In this document: piece after piece, positions 23,701-34,400 of the stretch
Layout of the letters: every line of letters starts with the position of its first letter
Numbering within the stretch: position 1 is the first letter of the stretch
Assembly: GCA_002633005.1 (NCBI GenBank)
Contig: NMRA01000569.1
Location: forward strand, 186,001 to 250,000
Origin: Phoronis australis
Taxonomy: Eukaryota > Phoronida > Phoronidae
Length of the DNA stretch: 64,000 nucleotides
Direction: 5' to 3'
Program-made: the position numbers and the translations under genes
The notes under the pieces: generated by a model
Database searches by the model: none
What the model was told of the DNA's origin: nothing
What the model saw: only the letters and a program-made list of their open reading frames with translations

Positions 23701-25428
23701 GGATCTTCATGGAATTTAGTATACATGTATTGCAGTTAAGGAAAGTACACCTTACATTGCAATTTAGGTATTCTTTGTGTGTGGCTCTATATCTACCAGC
23801 TTCCTTCATAGATTTTCATGAAATTGGACAAACACATGTATCAAGGAGACCAGAGTACTTTCTTTGTTTCAGACAAGTTTGACGTATACTGCACTGCCTA
23901 GGATTCTTTTTCATTATTTGTTATGTGATGCTATTCAACAGAAACATACTGTTTGCACTTAAGTCGTGGGGACATTTCAATGCTTTGTGTTTGTCTTGTT
24001 CACATTGTGTGAATATTGCCATTTTTGAAAAAATCCATGAAAAGTGGACAATTACCTTAAGATGGACATTTATTTGCAATTAAAAAGAAATAAAATTGGT
24101 GTCATTGTATACTATGTTTCATAATTTTGGCTTCCCATGTCAGTTTTGCATCATGCATAAAATCTTTTAGTTCTTTTATTTTGTTCGTTGTTCTACTCTT
24201 AATAAGTTGGTCTTTATAAAACATACACAACACATGCAAGGTTTTCATTGGCATTCTTCATTCTAATGTTGCTCAACTTTCCATTCTCGTGTTTTCAGTT
24301 TTTCATTGACCCTATGAAGTTATTACCACTACAGAGGTTTTTGCCAGGTGGCCAGACTCGAGGTGGTAGAGGTCGAGGTATGGTGGTTCACCTATACTTT
24401 ATTGTGTCGCATATTATTCAGTGACACGAAAAGGTGACACAAATATGCATTTCTGTTCAAGCAGTATTACATTGACTAATATTCTTTGGGACCTTGGCCT
24501 GCGACCACGAAACTTGACTCGTGATTTGAGTGCAAAACTGACCGATCGCATCTCGTGATGTTGAAAAAATTATTTGAAGCGTGGCACACGGTTCATGAAA
24601 TTTCGAGTAAAATTTAGTGGTCCTGCCCCTTTGCGTTCCTCTCTGGATTTAAGAGTTCAACTGCCATTTCCTTCTCAGTGTGAGCGGAACCTCAAAATAA
24701 GGATACTTAAAATGTTCAACTCCTGTGGAAAAAGTTTTTGAGTACAAGCAGTTGCATGTCAGAGTTAAACACAAGTGTGAACATTACATACAATTTACTA
24801 TTTAGAAGTAATTAAGGCTGTATTGAAACTGCTGCCTTTCTAGTTTGGCACACAACTTTTTTGATGACAACATTAATTCAGACCAGTCCTGTGTACAATC
24901 AAGACTGCAGTGGAGTATTCTGCCTGCTAGATTTGCATATTTTTTTAGAAAATTGCAGATTTTAGCCGAGAGGTGTGATGCGTAAAAGCAGGCATATGAC
25001 ACTGTCCATATGATTTCATTTTATTGAAGATCTGGAGTGATTCTTAAGATAATACTCTCGGGCCAGCAATTGATGGTAGAACTTTACCACCATTAGCAAG
25101 TTCAAAGCAGATTTTCACACTAGCCTTGAGTACGGTGTACTGATTTTAATCTTATGTTTCCCCAGCGGAACATATTCTCTCAGATGTGCTGCTACTAACG
25201 TTTGATGTTCTAGGTCGTGGTGGTGATAGAGGTCGTGGGGGTCGTGGCGGAGGAAGAGGCGGTGGGAGAGGAGGCTTCAGAGGTGGAAGTCGTGGTGGAT
25301 CCAGGGGTGGACGAGGTGGCTTTGGCGGACGAGGGGGTTTCGGTGGTAGAGGAGGATTCAGGGGCAGCCCAAGAGGTGGCGGAGGGTTCAACAGAGGTGG
25401 TGGAAACACAAGGAAAACATTTGATTAG
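20667..25428 (+). CDS. GAR1: GAR1, H/ACA snoRNP protein (6 exons seen)
   Basis: Orthologue of GAR1, a core protein of H/ACA small nucleolar RNPs that guide pseudouridylation in the nucleolus; it is also part of mature telomerase RNP in vertebrates. Exons are 20667-20729, 21720-21797, 22615-22763, 22950-23009, 24299-24377 and 25214-25428. All join in frame to a stop at 25426-25428. The product is an N-terminal GGR domain, a central Gar1 beta-barrel ([73 protein letters not shown]) and a C-terminal RGG tail of about 70 residues. The first exon seen begins TGGGTGGTCGA after a cag acceptor. If an upstream exon ends in A, the ATG is split by the intron and the protein is 214 residues, close to human GAR1 (217). 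That upstream exon was not located. Identification is firm. Confidence 0.93.
20780..21270. repeat. Intronic dispersed repeat, copy 1 of 3
   Basis: Shares an ordered set of blocks with 47260-47720 and 50930-51330: a CTATCAAAAATAGG.. segment, a TTTTCATGAAAAAAATTC.. segment, AAATGAAATGG, GATATCGTTATTTTG.. and TGTACCTTTC. Two of the copies also share GGTCACRTGA..CCTAAT. All copies sit in introns, one in GAR1 and two in JNK. No termini or coding sequence were resolved. Confidence 0.65.
21720..21797 (+). CDS. GAR1: GAR1 exon, RGG to core junction
   Basis: 78 nt between tttacag and GATGG/gtaagc. It reads [20 protein letters not shown] and PPEEVM, matching the DQGPPE..V signature that opens the Gar1 core. 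Confidence 0.92.
21888..22394. mobile_element. 507-bp TIR element with 6-bp target duplication, copy 1
   Basis: Starts CGGGGCTTGGAA and ends TTCCAAGCCCTG. It is flanked by TTGACA at 21882-21887 and 22395-22400. The reverse-complement copy at 38534-39029 has CAGGGCTTGGAA termini and its own AAACAA duplication. A GC-rich interior with TTTCCGCGGAAA words contrasts with the AT-rich intron. It carries a 115-nt first-exon-like frame (22138-22252). Confidence 0.88.
22138..22252 (+). pseudogene. First-exon-like reading frame carried by the TIR element
   Basis: ATG at 22138 opens [20 protein letters not shown], continuing [18 protein letters not shown], then CAAG/gtactg as a possible donor. The homologous frame in the second element (ATG at 38787 on the minus strand) keeps MAS..RGDKYY..SAAKNVW.WEWT with several silent changes but has an early TAG. 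I do not recognise the protein; it could be the 5' exon of the autonomous parent's transposase gene or a captured host exon. Confidence 0.45.
22442..22478. repeat. Isolated terminal palindrome of the CTCF-like-box repeat family
   Basis: GCGCCCACATATTTATATGTGGACGC stands alone without adjoining monomers. The same palindrome closes the array near 5300 and opens the copy at 23090. Confidence 0.75.
22615..22763 (+). CDS. GAR1: GAR1 exon, core domain part 1
   Basis: 149 nt between tttttttcag and GACTTT/gtatcc. It encodes [20 protein letters not shown] through [10 protein letters not shown], the most conserved part of the Gar1 beta-barrel. Confidence 0.95.
22950..23009 (+). CDS. GAR1: GAR1 exon, core domain part 2
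   Basis: 60 nt, 20 codons, phase 0/0: [20 protein letters not shown]. The acceptor is taken at gatcag/TATTTT because it restores the family's RDFYFSVKLS; an upstream AG at 22944 would shift the frame. The donor is AGAAA/gtaagt. Confidence 0.93.
23090..23890. repeat. Reverse-oriented copy of the CTCF-like-box repeat family, interrupted
   Basis: 23092-23350 is the reverse of the 5100-5320 array end: palindrome half, GTCCGTC words, GCTGTATCTCC and GATTTTCATGAAGTTTGGCA. Related sequence resumes about 23690 (GATCTTCATGGAATTTAG). The 23355-23652 segment between them looks inserted. Confidence 0.55.
23355..23652 (-). mobile_element. Possible solo LTR or small insertion
   Basis: It splits the repeat copy above. 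Its ends are inverted (TGCACGACAC / GTGTAACGTGCA) and on the minus strand it has AATAAA about 30 nt before its end. No clear target duplication, so the nature is uncertain. Confidence 0.3.
24299..24377 (+). CDS. GAR1: GAR1 exon, end of core
   Basis: 79 nt between gttttcag and CGAG/gtatgg. It encodes [18 protein letters not shown] and starts the RGG tail. Confidence 0.94.
25214..25428 (+). CDS. GAR1: GAR1 terminal exon, RGG tail
   Basis: 215 nt from tgttctag to TAG at 25426-25428. It encodes an almost uninterrupted RGG/GGRGG tail ending [12 protein letters not shown]. Arginines in such tails are typically methylated. ATTAAA motifs at 25609 and 25615 are candidate polyadenylation signals. Confidence 0.93.
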
Positions 25429-27209
25429 AAAACTTATCAACTTTCTGTTTACATACATTATTCAAAAGGTTGTACAAGATGTGGAGTTCAGTCTACTCAG
25501 TTTTGTGCCACGGACTTAGCAATACAGATACAAGGATGGAACAATAACTTGTGAAGTGTACTTTTATTTCGGTAGTGTAAAATGTACATATATGTAAGTG
25601 GTGTGTATATTAAAATTAAACACATTTTAAAGTACATTACATCATTGTCTCCACTTGCATTTACTCACTTATTTTCATAAAATTTTAACAACAAAAAATA
25701 TATCGTGAAATTGGATGAGAGCCTCAGGTTTAACTGAATTTGAACAATTGTCATACAATTGTAAGATTGCCAAAATGGCATGATAGACTGCAACAGGTCT
25801 ATTCTAGTTAATGACTAATATTCTTACATTAGTTTTTACAGAGATAGGGTGTGAATCATTAAAACTGCAACACGTTTCAAAAACCCACACTATCAGAACA
25901 ATTTTAAGACAGATGCACTGTGGGAAATGGGAATCCTGTGCACTCTGGCCTTGCGGGAAGTGTGGCCATGGAATGATGAGGGTATATGCAATCAACTTGT
26001 TCATTAAAACATACTGGGAGAAAAAGCACCTGAACACTTACAGGGATGCTGGTAATAGTGAAGAATGAATGCGCCGTTTTGAAAGTGGCTGTAAGCAGAC
26101 CAATCAACCTCACATTTCAACTGCCATTGAAACTGCATTAATTAAACAGTAGACATGATTTGTGAGTCTTGTTACTGTTCTGCACTTTTTGATGGAAGCT
26201 TGGTGGTTGGTTTTACAACTTGAGTTAAAGCTCTAGATATGACTTGAGTTGTTTGGAATGGCTTGTAGGTTGAGTTAGAACACTAAAAGGCATTCTGATC
26301 AACAGGAAGACATCTTGCTATCGTACAGTTAACTAAAACAGTGTTCCCCTTTATCTGGAAGAATATGTCCGATAACAACTCCAATCTTCCCCAGTTCTTC
26401 ACTAATAACAAAACGTGGAGAAGTATTGTTGGTGGTAGACATTTTCACATTATACTTGGGTCGATATCAAAATTGGTTTTTGAAGATGCATTAACAGCTA
26501 TAATTCAAGAGAAGTCCCCATATGATGAGCAAGAACAGTTAGGACATATCAATTCCTCCTAATCTCAAAGGTGAATGCTGTCAAAATGGAACCCCAAATT
26601 TCTGCATTTCAAAACAACACAGTTATTGAGTTAAAACACAATTAAATCTGCATGTACTAAGGAATAAGCCCATTCTAATTGAAAGCTACATCACCAGTTT
26701 CTGTACATGCTGTTCTGCTACACAGTGAGCAGATGAGCAGACTCGACTAAACACACAAGTACAAAAGTGTAAGAAAATCTGACTAATATTTTTCATTGTG
26801 ACTATATCTAAAGCTGCACAACATCACAACCATATCGTTCAAGGCCTACCTGATGCTAAATAACAGTGTTTTCATAACTTAAATCATAAGCACCAGATGT
26901 CCTAGAATGTTACGACATACATTGCTCTGTATGTCTCCAAGTCATACCCTCTTTCCCGTCTAAAAATACACCCACATGTTCATGTAATGCTAAAAAATCT
27001 CTTCAAAGCTACATGTAAAAGGTAGTTATCAGAACACTTGCTAGTAACTTTCCCAAAACTCTTCAACCAAAGGCATAGAGTAATTATGAATGGAATGTTA
27101 GGCAAGGAGGCAGTTCCTAAATATGCACGTCACCTGCACAGGTTTCGTCACTTTCCAATTGCAGTGTGCTGTGCACATTTGTTGAAAATTAAACTGGCAT
27201 TTACTCCGT
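25429..27209. other. Convergent 3' region between GAR1 and the RhoGAP gene
   Basis: Holds the 3' UTRs of two convergent genes. No coding exon, tandem repeat or named element was recognised here. Confidence 0.55.
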
Positions 27210-28434
27210 TCACATCTGGGATTTAAGCAACTCCTGCTGTAACAAGACAACACGGTTCACTGCTTTATCTGTGGCCTCTTGCTGCTGGTTCAGTCGTTTA
27301 GCCATATCACTGAGCCGACTTTTGTACTGAGTCTTTAGCTGACTCATCTGCCACCTTAAATCCCTGACCATCTCTTGAAGTTCTGGTACATTGTCTGGTA
27401 GCTCATCACCCTTGTCCTCCTCATCAGACCCTGGGTCATTAGGAGACACTTCCTCCACAAGCCCTGACCTGTTAGCACGTCTCGCACCACTATTCAAGGA
27501 CTGTGACCTCCGAGGAGGAGGAATCGGCGCAGGACGCCAAGGCACTGGCTTTGGTCGGAGCATAACATTGTCATTGGGGTCACCCAGGCCTGAATCTATT
27601 GACATGACACTGTCACTGGCAGGAAGCAAGAGTGGCTGTGGCTCACTGGAAGTAGTGCTCTCTTCAGACTGGTCACTGGCATCACTCATCGTAGCCTCAT
27701 TCTGGTCATCTTTAACTTCTAACGATACCTCATTCTGGTCATCTTTAACTTCTAACGATACCTCATTCTGGTCATCTTTAACTTCTAATGATACCTCAGA
27801 AGAAAAGGAAAAATCAAGATCTTCCAGCTCCTTGACTGATGAAGGAACTCCGGGGGCAGACCCTTCGATTCCATTTTCATTGGATGCATTTGACCGATTC
27901 GAATTTAAACGAAGCAAATCTCCAGTGCGTATAGAGTTACCTGAGTAATAGTCCATTTTAAAGAGACTCTTGTGATATCTGATGAGGGCCAGAGTTAGAT
28001 GCTGTGTTAAGTTCTGTGTTCCCATCATTGACTCAGGGCTATCCTCCTCTGATCGGATGATGTTTGGGCCAAAGATTAAAGCTAAATTTTCCATTGTCAT
28101 TTTGTTAACCTCACTACTTTGGCTCACAATGTCCAGAAACTGGGACATGTAGTGTAGCAGTGTGTAGTTGTGAACTGGCATCTTTTTGCTGTTCAAAATC
28201 TCATCTAACTTTTCCAAACCTTTTTCCACATTTCCATAGCGGAAACTAGTTGCAATGCTTAGGAAATCTTCATACAAAGAAAAGGGAATAATGGGCTCGG
28301 GTAGTTTCCTTAGGTACATTTTCAACATGGACGCAGCAGTATGAATGTCGATAGTTTCTAAAGTAAACTTGGGACGTTCACCACAGTCGTATTTGTTCCG
28401 CAGTTCATTCATCAATGATTCACGTCCAGGCAAT
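27210..28434 (-). CDS. RhoGAP gene, terminal exon
   Basis: 1225 nt from acceptor tttcag/ATTGCC to TGA at 27210-27212. It completes the split arginine-finger codon, then encodes most of the RhoGAP fold (LPGRESLMNELRNKYDCGER .. LALIFGPNIIRSEEDSPESM), the low-complexity linker and the final coiled coil ending LLQQELLKSQM. It contains a threefold in-frame 33-bp repeat at 27698-27796. This large last exon is unusual beside the short upstream ones. Confidence 0.93.
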
Positions 28435-31400
28435 CTGAAAAATTATTTATGACACTTCATTATACACAAGTGAAAATTAATTGACTTTGATATTGAGTTT
28501 CCAAAATACAGATATTTTTTCCATTGAAAGTACAGTAATATCTCCTTCCCAAAAAATCAATTGAAGGAATAACATTTCCAAGTTTTTGAGGTGATATTTT
28601 TTAGAACAAGTAAGTTACTTAAATCTTATTCTTGTACTGGTAATTTACCCAAGAAAAAATTTCTTGAGGAGAGAGTAAATAAACTTTGGGTTTTTGAAAA
28701 TAACTATTACTGAATAGCTAACCACATCTTGGTCACAAGACAATCCCACACAAAAACGACACCCTTTTCCAAGCTATATTTGAGCTACATATTAAAACAA
28801 AGTAATGAACCTGAATATTCCAACCGTCTCCAGTCCATGTTTCTTGATGAATTCAGCACACTCCTCCACCACCTGGGGTACCCTTTGTCCGCGGTTATGG
28901 TGGATTTCATACTTCATTGTGTCTCGTAAGCTCTGCCCAAAAATACCTAATTTATATAAAATAATTCAATTAAAGTAATTATATGACCTGGAACCTCAGA
29001 GAAATGTACAACCTTTAAACACTCCAGATCTCCAACAAACAGATATAACCCATAATGTTCAACACATAACACAGAAAGCTAGAAATTTGTCAAAGGAAGG
29101 CATTCTAATTATCTGTTGCAAGAGAACTCAACTAAAACATGAAAAGGCAACAGCAGCCCCCTCTATGTTTCTGTGTCGTAAGAAATACTTGAATGTTTCA
29201 CAAATATTGATTTGACATCTTTCCATTAACCCTTTGAAGATAAATTCAGTGCAATTCAAAACATCCCAATCATATCATTTAAGTTACAGAGGTGCTAGAT
29301 GAATTACTTTGTTGTATAATTTTCCTTATCAAAGTAATAGTTTTATAACCTATATCACACCTGTGATGCCTAACTTCAGTTTGACGACCATGTGAAATAT
29401 GTCTTATTTGATGGCTATTTTCATTATTTACAAATAACATTATTGTAAAAAACTTCCCTCTAAAATGCAAAAAAAAAATGAGCCCACAAACTGAGTCCTC
29501 AATTAAGCATATTGAAACTTGGTAGAAATGGGTAAAATATAAAACAAATGATTGGAGAGAATGGCACAGCACATACGTTTCCTCAGAAAAGCACACCACT
29601 ATCTAATGTCCTGTGTCCAAATTAAAACAGTTTTATAATGAGTAAGTCACAATAAAAATGATCAGTCAAAAATGACAAAAAAGACAACTGATCAACAGCT
29701 GCTGTTATCCAGGAATTTTCTTATAAGTTAAGTTAGCCTACAGCAAGTGAGCCAACACAAAACAAAAACCAAGTATTGTTTCCTTCCAGTTTCACTTTCA
29801 CTGATCTACGTTTGACACAATTATAACAGGAATCTAACCTCCGCCCACATGTGCATACATGACACGTCGCAAAGCTGTCACCCATTCTTGCCTCTCTTCC
29901 TTAGAACTTGCCCAGATAGGATATGTGTCGTGAGATGTTGTCATCCGAGATCCATCACCTATGCAAGCACAAAAGTACGCAAATTCTTATTAATTTTTTG
30001 TTAAATATGACATTTCTGCTCCAAACTAATTGTGATTTGTTATAATCAAGATCTCAAACTAGATGCTTCTGGCTACGATCAAGGCTAGAAGTTCCCATAA
30101 ATATAAAAACAGACACAAACAGTAAGCGCAACACCAATAAATTCTGGTTAATCAATCACAGCTCCAACCATTACAAGGAGCCAAGGGTAACAGATGACCT
30201 CTGTGACCCTGTCTATGTTATCTACATTTAGCACCCTGTCATTACTCGTGCTGGAAGTGCAACTGAACTGTTATTATTTCATTAAACCCTGTTTCCTTGT
30301 AATGATCAAAGCTGTGATGAAGATCCGGAATCATATTGATGTTTTTTTACTGTTTGTGTCTGTGTTTAAAAGTATTGTCATTCAGACAGTTACAACATAA
30401 CCTAGATCACATTTAGAAATGTCTTACTCAAATCGTGAGTGTTACAAATATTAGTTGGGAGCTGAAATCATGTTCTTTTACACGAAACTTGCCTCAAGGA
30501 AGGAATGCTACGTCTGCCATTGTGACACAACTTGGACCCACAAACAGGAATAGAAATGCAGTCACATCACATTTTCCAAACTATTTTTTCCAAGTCAGGT
30601 AACCACAGGGGCAATTTAGCACTTGAAATTTTAACAAAATTGTGTTTGGATTAATCAGTCCAGTTATAACGACAACACCCACTGCGTGCTCACAGGGAAT
30701 TCACAAAGATTACAACTGACAAGGTCCATGGGCACATTAGGCAAATTGTACGCTAACAGGACTTGCACGAAAGTGGACGAGAAAGCGTGAACTGTTTACC
30801 CCCAGAGTATTCTTCAGCTTATCAAAGGTTTGGTGGTGCTGTCATGGATCAAAGTGAGCTAGTTGTTATTCACAAGCTTGGCTGAACATATTGGATGAGA
30901 TAATTGCAGTCGTAAACCAACACGCCTGTTAAGCGTACAAGCCAAAAAAATGAACAATAACTAATGCAAACAACCAAATTTGAAAAGTAAATACTGGAAA
31001 GTAGGAGTCTTTGACTTTTTAAAATTGGTGCATTGCATAATAAGATATATTAGTGGCTAAGCCACAAGCATTAATTTGTGAACTGATTAGGACGGGTTAG
31101 TCACAGTTTAGTAGCTTAGGTTCGCTTAACCATTAGGTAACAAAACCTCAAATGTTAGCGTAGGAGTTGTCTCATGCAGGTAATAACTTTCAAAGTGCCT
31201 GGTAATTTACAACACTATGAAAATCTGGCCTATTTATTATTACAGTTGTTTTTAACTTTGGCATTTTAATTTCATTCGACTGTGTCCAAAACGTCAAAAT
31301 GACGTCCTACTAAACAAGCTTTCTTGAACACATAATTCCCTTTGATTTTATGGCCTTAATAAAAAACACTGTGAGGCCAGACAGATCTCACGTCAGGCAT

Positions 31401-34400
31401 CACTTGATGTTAAAGATGACCCAGGCTCATGGCAGTAAGGATGGCACAAAAAGACAACATTACAGGTTTCACATTAAAATCACATAATGAAAAAATATAT
31501 ACAATTTACAATTGTTCGGTACTTTATCTCTCATTTGACATCTTCAGGGCAGATCCATAAAGGGTGGAGAAACATCATATAGGTAAGAACTTGATCTCCT
31601 ACACACAATGAAAATACATTGTGCCAATGAGTATTTTCCTCACTTTGTGCGAGTAACCCACATAAAGCTATGATTCTGAGCTACAGTTCACTTGAGGATG
31701 ACACCTCAGCTAGCAGCTTCTCTACACCTGCCTTTCCATATATCATATTGCGTTCTAAACTCAGGAAGCTATATCGTCCAAAAAAGTAAAGAATCGGCGT
31801 GCGTTCAGTAACGCTAGGACTTAGCTAAAATCTAGCTAAAGTCACGTGTTCTCACTTAAAATACACAGCAATATCTCATGTAAACTCGCAAAGTCTTGCT
31901 TTTTAGCGAGGTCCTAGTGTTACTGAACAGGAGGCTGGTATTGAGTGTTGAGGTTTTTGTCTTTTCAGTCTTCAAGCATTCCTAAGAACTGAGGAGACAC
32001 TAATGAAGATTCTGTGTGTCCACTCCAACAAACAAGAATTTATCAAGCGACAGAGTGTACATGACAATAATGTTAGATTGACTATCATCTGCGTGACATT
32101 TAGAATTCAAATGTTTCAACATGTTATGTCTATAACTGTTCGTCATGAGTTGTGAAGATGATTAACCTTTGAACTTTTAACACCGACTAATGTAGTCACA
32201 CAAGATAATGAGAATGGAATAACCAGCTATTGTTATCAACTAAATTCTAAATTCAAAATCTGCAGTATTTTATAATACACTGGTAAGACTGACTATCAAA
32301 TGTGAGTGTGCATACATGTTTCAACACTAGCTAGTAAGTGGTGCAAATAAAGCTTGTAAAGATTGTTAACATGTTAATGAAAGAAGGTAATGTGCAGACA
32401 GAGAAGAGGTAAATGCAAAGTGCCATTGATAAGGGTGACTTTTTCATGACCAGGCTACACCTTGTGGTCATGCAATAAGAAGATTGAGGGGTAGCTACAA
32501 ATGACCAGGCTGTGCCTTGCGGTCATTCAAGAAGTAGACTAAGGGGTAGCTGCATATGGACCAGGCTGTACTTTGTGGTCAAGCAGTAACCATCAGGCCT
32601 TCATGCAGCGTACATCCAAATGGATGCCCTAGCACTAATCTGGCTGCCCTGGCAAGGACGCCCGATATATCATTCGGATGCCCACAGTCAATCAGAATTT
32701 ATCCCTGTGGACACCCACATTGTAAGATTAGTAGGACTCCCAATTAATCTGAAAAAGAGAAGTTGGCCCTTTCAACTCGGAAAGAAACATACAGTGTATA
32801 TAAAATTTTGCAATGTTCAAACTATTTAAGTAGACCTGTCAATGGTTAGCACCCATTTGGTTGCCAGGGTGTCTCTGCTTTCAGTGGTCTTCAATCTCAC
32901 TGTAATTCAGTACTTTATACAGGGACACCAACCTTGGTTAACTCCAAACTGGTGTTTCGGAGCTGTAGTCTCACGTTTTTCATCTTTTTTTAAAAACATC
33001 AAAAGTGAAATAAATGTCATTATTTTGATAGTACGATGTGCCACAAGAATGTCCCCATTTATAATGTTTGAGTTTGCGGCCGTTTCATGCTTTTCTATGC
33101 ACGGCTTAATATGGAGCAGCAGTGATACCTGTTGCCAAAATGTAAATCACGCATCATCTGAGCATTTTTCTTGTGTTGGTAACAGCAGCTTCGATGACTC
33201 ATTGTACAGAATATGAAGCTAGTTAAGATATGATCAACTTTATAATAGCAATTTGACTCGAGATCAACCAAAAACAATGCACTCTTCGTTCAACCAATAT
33301 CTGTATTGTCTGTAATACCTGTTTGGTAAGCTGTTTGACTGTTCTCGTAAATATAAACATAAAAGTCTTGTTCCACACATTTTTTTTAATAAAAAAGCTC
33401 ACTACAAAGGAACTGTTTTTGTAAACTTAGAAGTAAAAGTCTTTTTCAACGCATTTTTTGTAAAAAAACCTCACTGTGTGGGGGGGGGTTACTGGTGAAT
33501 GGTGGTAGGGAGTGAGGGTAATGCGTCGTTGGAATCATGAACGGCACGCCCTGGAATATTGGGAACCCCATTTTGGACACCCTATTTTTGAAATCCTGTA
33601 TAAAGCCCTGGTAAGCATACCAAGTACATTAAAACCTAATCACCTAATTCATCTATGAATTGGAGACCAAATTCATCTATGAATTGGAGACCAGCTGATA
33701 ACCATCCCTAACTAACCAAAACCCCACTCAGAACACAGATCTCATCAAAACAATTGTTTGAAGCCCACACAGTTTAAGGATAAATTGAACAGGTCAACAT
33801 CAAGATGAAATTTAATTAAGTTTGCAGATGCAAACCTAGTTGCTGAAGTAATCAGTTAACTCCATTGGCTAAGAATATTCTTGGGCATGCTCCAGCATGC
33901 ATTGCAAACTTAGAATTTATAAAGATAAAAATTAACTCCCAGTCAATTACTGGAATGTTGCAAATAGACGAGCACAATGTTATACATCGATTTAAATCAA
34001 ATGGAAGATCAAAAACAAGAAAAACAGTTAACTTGGTTAGAATTGACAAACCCATTAGAATAAACTTTTTTAATAAGTTTGATTTTCAACCCACATTTAA
34101 CAACAGGTGATCACAAAATAACTATTTGATAGTTTGCACATTATTGAACAGATGGCTGCCCAACCCTGCCCACTTTCTCTGTGTACAATTAATCTGAGAT
34201 CTTCAACAGAAGGCCTTCACATAGGCAAATTGTATTACTTAGTAAACAAAACTTTGCAATAAGAGTAAAACTTTCACCACAGTTATTAGCAATAATCATG
34301 ATCAATTTTGGAAATTGTGGTCATTACAACAATTACAAAAAGTTTAAAAATGACAAATATGGAAACTGCAGTAACCCATGAAAATTTCCAAAGGTAGTTG

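Noticed and set aside
25152-25458. Pro-rich and Ser/Thr-rich frames opposite the GAR1 tail
   Set aside because: Shadow frames of the GC-rich RGG-coding exon.
27391-27948. 185-codon plus-strand frame within the RhoGAP last exon
   Set aside because: Antisense shadow of a clearly conserved coding exon; its threefold repeat mirrors the sense repeat.
33865-34110. 81-codon plus-strand frame
   Set aside because: No recognisable motif, AT-driven composition and no splice or promoter support.
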